NCBI RefSeq assembly: GCF_039595395.1 | Contig: NZ_JBCNLP010000006.1 | Location: forward strand, 1,803,001 to 1,867,000 | From: Novosphingobium sp. | Lineage (GTDB): Bacteria > Pseudomonadota > Alphaproteobacteria > Sphingomonadales > Sphingomonadaceae | DNA length: 64,000 bases | Direction of reading: 5' to 3' | Shown here: one piece after another, positions 60,137 through 64,000 of the stretch | Position numbering within the stretch: the first letter of the stretch is position 1 | Layout of the letters: each line of letters starts with the position of its first letter | Position numbers and translations under genes: made by a program | The notes under the pieces: model-generated | Told to the model about the DNA's origin: nothing | Database searches by the model: none | The model's input: the letters and a program-made list of their open reading frames with translations, nothing else

Positions 60137-61348
60137 TCAGGGCTGGCCTGCCAGCTTGAGGGTGAAGAGCGAGATCGGCCATTCCACCCGCGACACCCCT
60201 TGATTGAAGAGTGGCACCCGATCGATCTGGGCCGCCGGCATCAGCAGCTGACCGTCATCTGTGATGAACATCGCATCGACCCAATGGAGGCGCGGGTCGC
60301 AGGCGATGGTGGTGATGACGCCATCAGGTGCTCGCTTGCGGATCGCATTTGCTTTGAGATCCGAGAAGTAGAGGTTGCCATGGGCATCCATGACGCTGCC
60401 TCCCATCGGAGGAAGATCCGCAAAAGGCCGGACGGCCTTGTCCAAGGCCTGTGGGGTGACCTTGGGATCATCGAGCAAGCTGGTGGGCACCCGCGACCAG
60501 GGCCCTTCAAGCGGGCCGTAATACAGCCACTGGCCGTCCGGGCTGAGCTCCATAGGATCAGAATTCACCAGCAGCGGACGGTTGTCCGGCCCCTTGAGAA
60601 CCTGCCCCTCCATCACGATCGGTCGGTTCGAAGACGCAACCGTGGAGGGGTGCCGGTCGAGCACCCGACGGCTCCGACCAGTGTCCAGGTCCAGAACGAT
60701 GATCCCGGCGTTGCCGGCATCGGTCAGATAGGCGTGCTTGCCGTTGAACCGGATGTCATCGACATAGGACCCTTTCCTCGCCACCTCGGGTGGAAAATGG
60801 ATCACACGGGTGACCTTGTTCTCGCGCAGATCGATCTTCACCAGCTTGGCCGCGCCGGGCAGCGGATCTCCGCCGAAGGTTGGGGCTCCGGTGTCGACCA
60901 CCCAGAGCGCGCCTTCGGGATCGCGGCGAAGTGCGTTGATGTTCACGAATGAGCGCGCGCCATCCTCGCCCGCCTTCCATTCGTTCCAGCCAGCATCCGG
61001 ATAGGGGATGATCTGTCCGTTCCGGGCAGCCGCCAACTGAGGCCCCGATTGCCCGGTCCAACGGGGACCGGAAAGCAGATAGCGATTCCCATCGGCCACA
61101 ACCGCATTCCAGAGCTGGCTTCGCGTCGAAACCACGCTCTCGATCTGGGCCAATCCCGTCGAATCTTTGCCCGTCGAGTGTTCAGTCGCGGAGCCAACGG
61201 TCAGCACGCCGCCTGCCACCGCCGCCAACACCGCACCACCAAAGGTGGCGAGCACTACACCACTGCAAGCGGCGGCCAAAACGCTGCCGAAAACCCATAA
61301 TCTTTTCCGCGAGTGCCGCACGGCGACCTCCTCTTCGTTCGATGCCAT
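60137..61348 (-). CDS. Membrane-anchored MRJP/SMP-30-like beta-propeller protein
   Basis: 403 residues from ATG 61348; a TTG 15 nt upstream is possible. A hydrophobic N-terminal anchor lies at about 15-50 (WVFGSVLAAACSGVVLATFGGAVLAAVAGG). The body resembles the major-royal-jelly-protein/gluconolactonase propeller: FVNINALRRDPEGALWVVDTG, GSYVDDIRFNGKHAYLTDAGNAGIIVLDL, LSPDGQWLYYGPLEGPWSRVP, GGSVMDAHGNLYFSDLKANAI and WVDAMFITDDGQLLMPA. Such proteins hydrolyse lactones or bind small ligands. First gene of an operon with ADH and AhpD-like genes, divergent from a LysR regulator. Confidence 0.85.
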   Translation of the reverse strand: MASNEEEVAVRHSRKRLWVFGSVLAAACSGVVLATFGGAVLAAVAGGVLTVGSATEHSTGKDSTGLAQIESVVSTRSQLWNAVVADGNRYLLSGPRWTGQSGPQLAAARNGQIIPYPDAGWNEWKAGEDGARSFVNINALRRDPEGALWVVDTGAPTFGGDPLPGAAKLVKIDLRENKVTRVIHFPPEVARKGSYVDDIRFNGKHAYLTDAGNAGIIVLDLDTGRSRRVLDRHPSTVASSNRPIVMEGQVLKGPDNRPLLVNSDPMELSPDGQWLYYGPLEGPWSRVPTSLLDDPKVTPQALDKAVRPFADLPPMGGSVMDAHGNLYFSDLKANAIRKRAPDGVITTIACDPRLHWVDAMFITDDGQLLMPAAQIDRVPLFNQGVSRVEWPISLFTLKLAGQP

Positions 61349-61391
61349 CTGGCGTGCGAACAAGATCGGCCGACCGGCCTGCCTTCACCAG

Positions 61392-61407
61392 ACCAACTTC
61401 GGTATGG
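61392..61407. promoter_or_regulatory. CCATAC-N4-GTATGG palindrome, copy 10 (propeller operon / LysR)
   Basis: ACCAACTTCGGTATGG; right half perfect, left half diverged. It lies 43 nt before the propeller gene and 54 nt before the LysR gene, in a 113-bp divergent region. Confidence 0.45.
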
Positions 61408-61461
61408 GCATCATGCATAAATGCATGGACTGATCGCTGGAGAGAGATAAATCCTGCATCA

Positions 61462-62352
61462 ATGAACAGCGCCCGTGAGCCCTCCTCCCTCGACTGGAAT
61501 CATCTCCGGTTGTTTCTCGCGATCGCGCGCACCGGCACGCTCACCGCAGCAGCGATGCGCATGAAGATCACGCAACCCACCGCAGGGCGCCAGCTGCGTA
61601 GCCTCGAGGAAGCGGCCGGAACCGCGCTTTTCCAGCGGTCTCACAACGGATTTCGTCTCACCGACGCGGGCCAGACCGTGCTCGCCTATGCCCAGAATAT
61701 CGAGGACGAGGCCCTGCAGCTTGAACGCCAATTGATGAATGGCGAGGAGCGGCTTGGCGGCGTACTGCGGCTCTCGACCTCTGACTGGTTTGCCTCGCGC
61801 GTTCTGGCCGATCCGCTTGCTGGCTTCGTTGATCAGCACACGGGCCTGACCACCGAACTCCTTGCTGATTTCCGCCTTTCGAGCCTCCACCGCCGGGAAG
61901 CCGACATGGTGTTTCGTTTCGCCCCCTTCAGCGAAGGGGACATTGTCCAGCGACGATTCACGCACGTCCGCTATGGAGCCTATATCAGCCCGGCCTACCG
62001 GCGGAAATTCGGAGATCCGCTTTCCAGCGCGGACGGCACGGGTCACCATATCGTGACGATGGACACAGCGCTGGCTGGTGCTGCCGACGCGCTCTGGCTC
62101 CAGCAGCGATGGCCCCAGGCACGGCTCGCATTTCGCAGCAACAATCGCGAAGCACAGGCGATCGCCTGCCTTCGCGGGACAGGCATCGCCGTCTTGCCAC
62201 GATTGATCGGAGATTCACTTGGGCTCGAAAGGCTTGAACCTGCTCCGCCCGGCCGAGATGTCTGGCTCGGCTATCACCGGGATGTCAGACATTCACGTCG
62301 GATTCGCTTGCTCATCGAGCACCTGACAGCCCATGTTCAACTGGAGATATGA
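61462..62352 (+). CDS. LysR-family transcriptional regulator
   Basis: 296 residues from ATG 61462. Winged HTH at about 10-70 (LDWNHLRLFLAIARTGTLTAAAMRMKITQPTAGRQLRSLE), then a linker helix and an effector domain (GGVLRLSTSDWFASRVLADPL, IACLRGTGIAVLPRLIGDSL). Divergent from the propeller/ADH/AhpD operon, its likely target. It is the only DNA-binding protein recognised in the 23-64 kb part of the window. Confidence 0.93.
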   Translation: MNSAREPSSLDWNHLRLFLAIARTGTLTAAAMRMKITQPTAGRQLRSLEEAAGTALFQRSHNGFRLTDAGQTVLAYAQNIEDEALQLERQLMNGEERLGGVLRLSTSDWFASRVLADPLAGFVDQHTGLTTELLADFRLSSLHRREADMVFRFAPFSEGDIVQRRFTHVRYGAYISPAYRRKFGDPLSSADGTGHHIVTMDTALAGAADALWLQQRWPQARLAFRSNNREAQAIACLRGTGIAVLPRLIGDSLGLERLEPAPPGRDVWLGYHRDVRHSRRIRLLIEHLTAHVQLEI

Positions 62353-62393
62353 AACAACATCAGTGTCTCAAGTGATTGCATTCGGACCCCATC

Positions 62394-62409
62394 CACTACC
62401 TAGGTATGC
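62394..62409. promoter_or_regulatory. CCATAC-N4-GTATGG palindrome, copy 11 (receiver gene)
   Basis: CACTACCTAGGTATGC; the inner ten bases TACCTAGGTA are a perfect palindrome. It is 70 nt before the GTG start. Confidence 0.55.
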
Positions 62410-62479
62410 TTGCCCCAATCATGGCCACCCGATATGCCCGCAGAGCAGGAGGCTCGGGTTTCGACGAGAGGATTAAAAC

Positions 62480-62842
62480 GTGACTCAACCCGCCCTCGTG
62501 GCCGTCGTCGATGACGACGAGGACGTGCGAGAGTCCTTGGAAATGCTCGTCCTGAGCGTTGGCCATGAGGCTGTCCTCTTCGAAACCGCAGATGCGCTGC
62601 TAGCCTCACCGCTCCTTGATGAGTTCCGCTGCGTCATCAGCGATGTCCAGATGCCTGGCACAAACGGCATTCAACTGGCCCGTGAGATTCGCTCACGGAC
62701 AGCCGTCCCCGTCATCCTGATCACCGCGTTTCCCGCTGATGAAATCGAGCGAAGGGCGAGGGATGCCGGAGTCCACCAGTTCCTCAGCAAGCCATTTGAT
62801 CCCAATGCGCTTATCGACGAATTGGTCAGCCTATTGGGCTAA
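62480..62842 (+). CDS. Single-domain response regulator (FixJ-type receiver)
   Basis: 120 residues from GTG 62480 with AGAGGA upstream. Complete receiver: acidic pair Asp11-Asp12, phosphoacceptor Asp55 in CVISDVQMPG, Thr82 in VILITAF and Lys104 in FLSKPF. The sequence is closest to FixJ/TodT-type receivers, but no DNA-binding domain follows; the gene stops at once. It ends 8 nt from the convergent kinase 4 gene. It probably works as a phosphate shuttle or sink for the HPK4 kinases. Confidence 0.92.
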   Translation: MTQPALVAVVDDDEDVRESLEMLVLSVGHEAVLFETADALLASPLLDEFRCVISDVQMPGTNGIQLAREIRSRTAVPVILITAFPADEIERRARDAGVHQFLSKPFDPNALIDELVSLLG

Positions 62843-62849
62843 GACGACC

Positions 62850-64000
62850 TTAGCCGACAATGCCTGCGTCGTGAGCGGACAGAATCCCGTCTGATGGCGG
62901 GAGCGGAAGGTCAATGGTCACCCTGGCCCCTCCTCCATTTTCGCGGTTAGCTATGCCGATCTGGCCGCCATGCCCCTCGATGATGGAGCGGCAAATTGAT
63001 AATCCGAGCCCCAGTCCATTGGGCTTGGTTGACTGAAAGCTCCTGAAACTCGCGCCCTCGCCGCCCTCGGGAAAACCCGGCCCGGTATCGGAGATGACGA
63101 TCGAAAAAGTGTCCCCTCCTGCTGTGGCCGAGATCTGGAGGGCACGCTGGCCTGCCTGTCCTTCCATTGCCTGCACGGCATTCATCATGAGGTTGACCAT
63201 AACCTGCTGGAGCTGGACGCGGTCCCCACGAATGCGGGGTAGATCCTTGTCGAATGCGAAGTTGACCAGAATATCATGGTCCCGGAGCTCTCGGGCGACA
63301 AGCTGGTGGGCATCGGAAATCACCTGCGTGACCTCCAGATCCACAAGCTCAACTTTCTGGTTGGAAGCCATCGCCCGAATGCGAGAGATGATCTCTCCGG
63401 CCCGAATGGCGTCACGCAGAACCCTCTGACTCAGGGTGGCCAGATGTTTTGCGGCCATGGCCGGCTGACGGGCGATCCGTTCGGCGGCCACGGCGTTGTT
63501 CGCAATAGCGGTGATCGGTTGCGAGATCTCGTGAGCGATTGACGCTGACAGCTCGCCCAGCATAGAAATCCGGGAAGCATGGGTCAATTGCCGCTGGAGC
63601 CGCTCCAATTCCTCGCGGGCCTGAACCTGCTCGGTGATGTCGAGTTGAGCTGCCAGCACCCGGCCCCTGCTGTAGGGAAGCGAAACGACCCGGCAGAACA
63701 GCGTATCGGCAAATGTCCCGTCAAGGCGACGCATACGCAGTTCGGACTGGAACACGGCCTCCCCCCGCCAACTCGCCTGGATTCCCCGGCGGTAGGCCTC
63801 GCGGCCCGGCTCGAACATGCCCTTGAGCGATCGGCCGATCAAATCCTCTCGCGAGGCTGCGCCGCATAATCTGGCACCCGCGTCATTCGTCTCGATGACG
63901 GTGACGGCTTCCATGGCAAAATCCACGAAGTCCGGGTGCTCGTTGATATATTGCTCGAGATCGACGACGCCTTGCGCCCGCAGCTCTTCGAAGCGCTGTG
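62850..64000 (-). CDS. PAS sensor histidine kinase (HPK4 type), kinase 4, 5' part outside window
   Basis: The frame is open to the window end, so the gene starts beyond 64000; the GTG at 63926 is internal, since the upstream codons continue the family pattern (FEELRAQGVVDLEQYINEHP then DFVDFAMEAVTV). Visible parts: PAS-like domain with LIGRSLKGMFEPGREAYRRG, a coiled linker, H-box SIAHEISQPITAIANN, and ATPase motifs NLMMNAVQAM, DTGPGF and GLGLGL with STKPNG before it. The last residues (SDGILSAHDAGIVG) are followed at once by the convergent receiver gene. Related to kinases 1-3. Confidence 0.92.
   Translation of the reverse strand, partial: QRFEELRAQGVVDLEQYINEHPDFVDFAMEAVTVIETNDAGARLCGAASREDLIGRSLKGMFEPGREAYRRGIQASWRGEAVFQSELRMRRLDGTFADTLFCRVVSLPYSRGRVLAAQLDITEQVQAREELERLQRQLTHASRISMLGELSASIAHEISQPITAIANNAVAAERIARQPAMAAKHLATLSQRVLRDAIRAGEIISRIRAMASNQKVELVDLEVTQVISDAHQLVARELRDHDILVNFAFDKDLPRIRGDRVQLQQVMVNLMMNAVQAMEGQAGQRALQISATAGGDTFSIVISDTGPGFPEGGEGASFRSFQSTKPNGLGLGLSICRSIIEGHGGQIGIANRENGGGARVTIDLPLPPSDGILSAHDAGIVG

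Noticed and set aside
59084..60952. Plus-strand frame of 622 codons opposite the alcohol dehydrogenase and propeller genes
   Set aside because: It spans two well-supported minus-strand genes and has low-complexity Arg/Asp-rich composition without any motif.
1..64000. CRISPR arrays, tRNA and rRNA genes
   Set aside because: No regularly spaced repeats, no cloverleaf-like segments and no rRNA-like sequence were noticed by eye.

Overview
The window looks like chromosome or large-plasmid DNA from a high-GC alphaproteobacterium of the Sphingomonadaceae (Novosphingobium, Sphingobium or Sphingomonas type). The reasons are three large TonB-dependent receptors with the GEIVVTAQKR style of N-terminus common in this family, glycan genes built around such receptors, HPK4-type PAS histidine kinases and an AcuI/FDH/Dps-type gene set. 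No rRNA, tRNA or CRISPR array was seen.

Region 1 (1-20979) is a uronate-glycan utilization locus. On the left, minus strand: a GH97 glycosidase (cut by the window edge), a TonB receptor, a DUF2264 protein, a ROK sugar kinase and a LacI regulator. On the right, plus strand: a LacY-type sugar/H+ symporter, a GH88 unsaturated glucuronyl hydrolase, an aldo/keto reductase, KduI, a GH28-like beta-helix hydrolase, KduD, a heparinase II/III-type lyase, a second TonB receptor, a GH43 and the start of a DUF1593 gene. Lyase products would enter through the receptors, be imported by the symporter, be opened by GH88 and be converted by KduI and KduD to 2-keto-3-deoxygluconate. Palindromic LacI-type operators (core TTATCGATAA or TATCGATATC) lie before both receptors and between the LacI and symporter genes, which ties the locus into one regulon.

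Region 2 (20980-23475) is a degenerate IS21-family element. It truncates the DUF1593 gene and carries a nonsense codon in istA and a frameshift in istB.

Region 3 (23723-36422) holds three related PAS-HPK4 sensor kinases together with NAD-dependent formate dehydrogenase, an AcuI-like reductase, an HbpS-like protein, a KefG/KefC potassium-efflux pair and a Tat-exported S33 peptidase. An IS110-family (IS1111-type) element follows at 36530-37914.

Region 4 (38148-49400) has an alginate-export-like porin, an alkaline-phosphatase-superfamily protein, a third TonB receptor, a tyrosine phosphatase pseudogene, a sulfite-oxidase/cytochrome c pair, an S41 peptidase and a cytochrome c remnant.

Region 5 (49574-64000) holds Dps, a GATase-like protein, two paralogues of unknown function, three alpha/beta hydrolases, DUF302, a flavoprotein disulfide reductase, an AhpD-like protein, an alcohol dehydrogenase, a beta-propeller protein, a LysR regulator, a lone receiver-domain response regulator and a fourth PAS-HPK4 kinase.

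The most striking unexplained signal is an intergenic 16-bp palindrome, CCATAC-N4-GTATGG. About eleven variants occur only in regions 3 and 5, upstream of the kinases, FDH, HbpS/Kef, Dps, the paralogue and hydrolase genes, the flavoprotein operon, the AhpD/ADH/propeller operon and the receiver gene. This suggests a redox or stress regulon driven by the kinase family.
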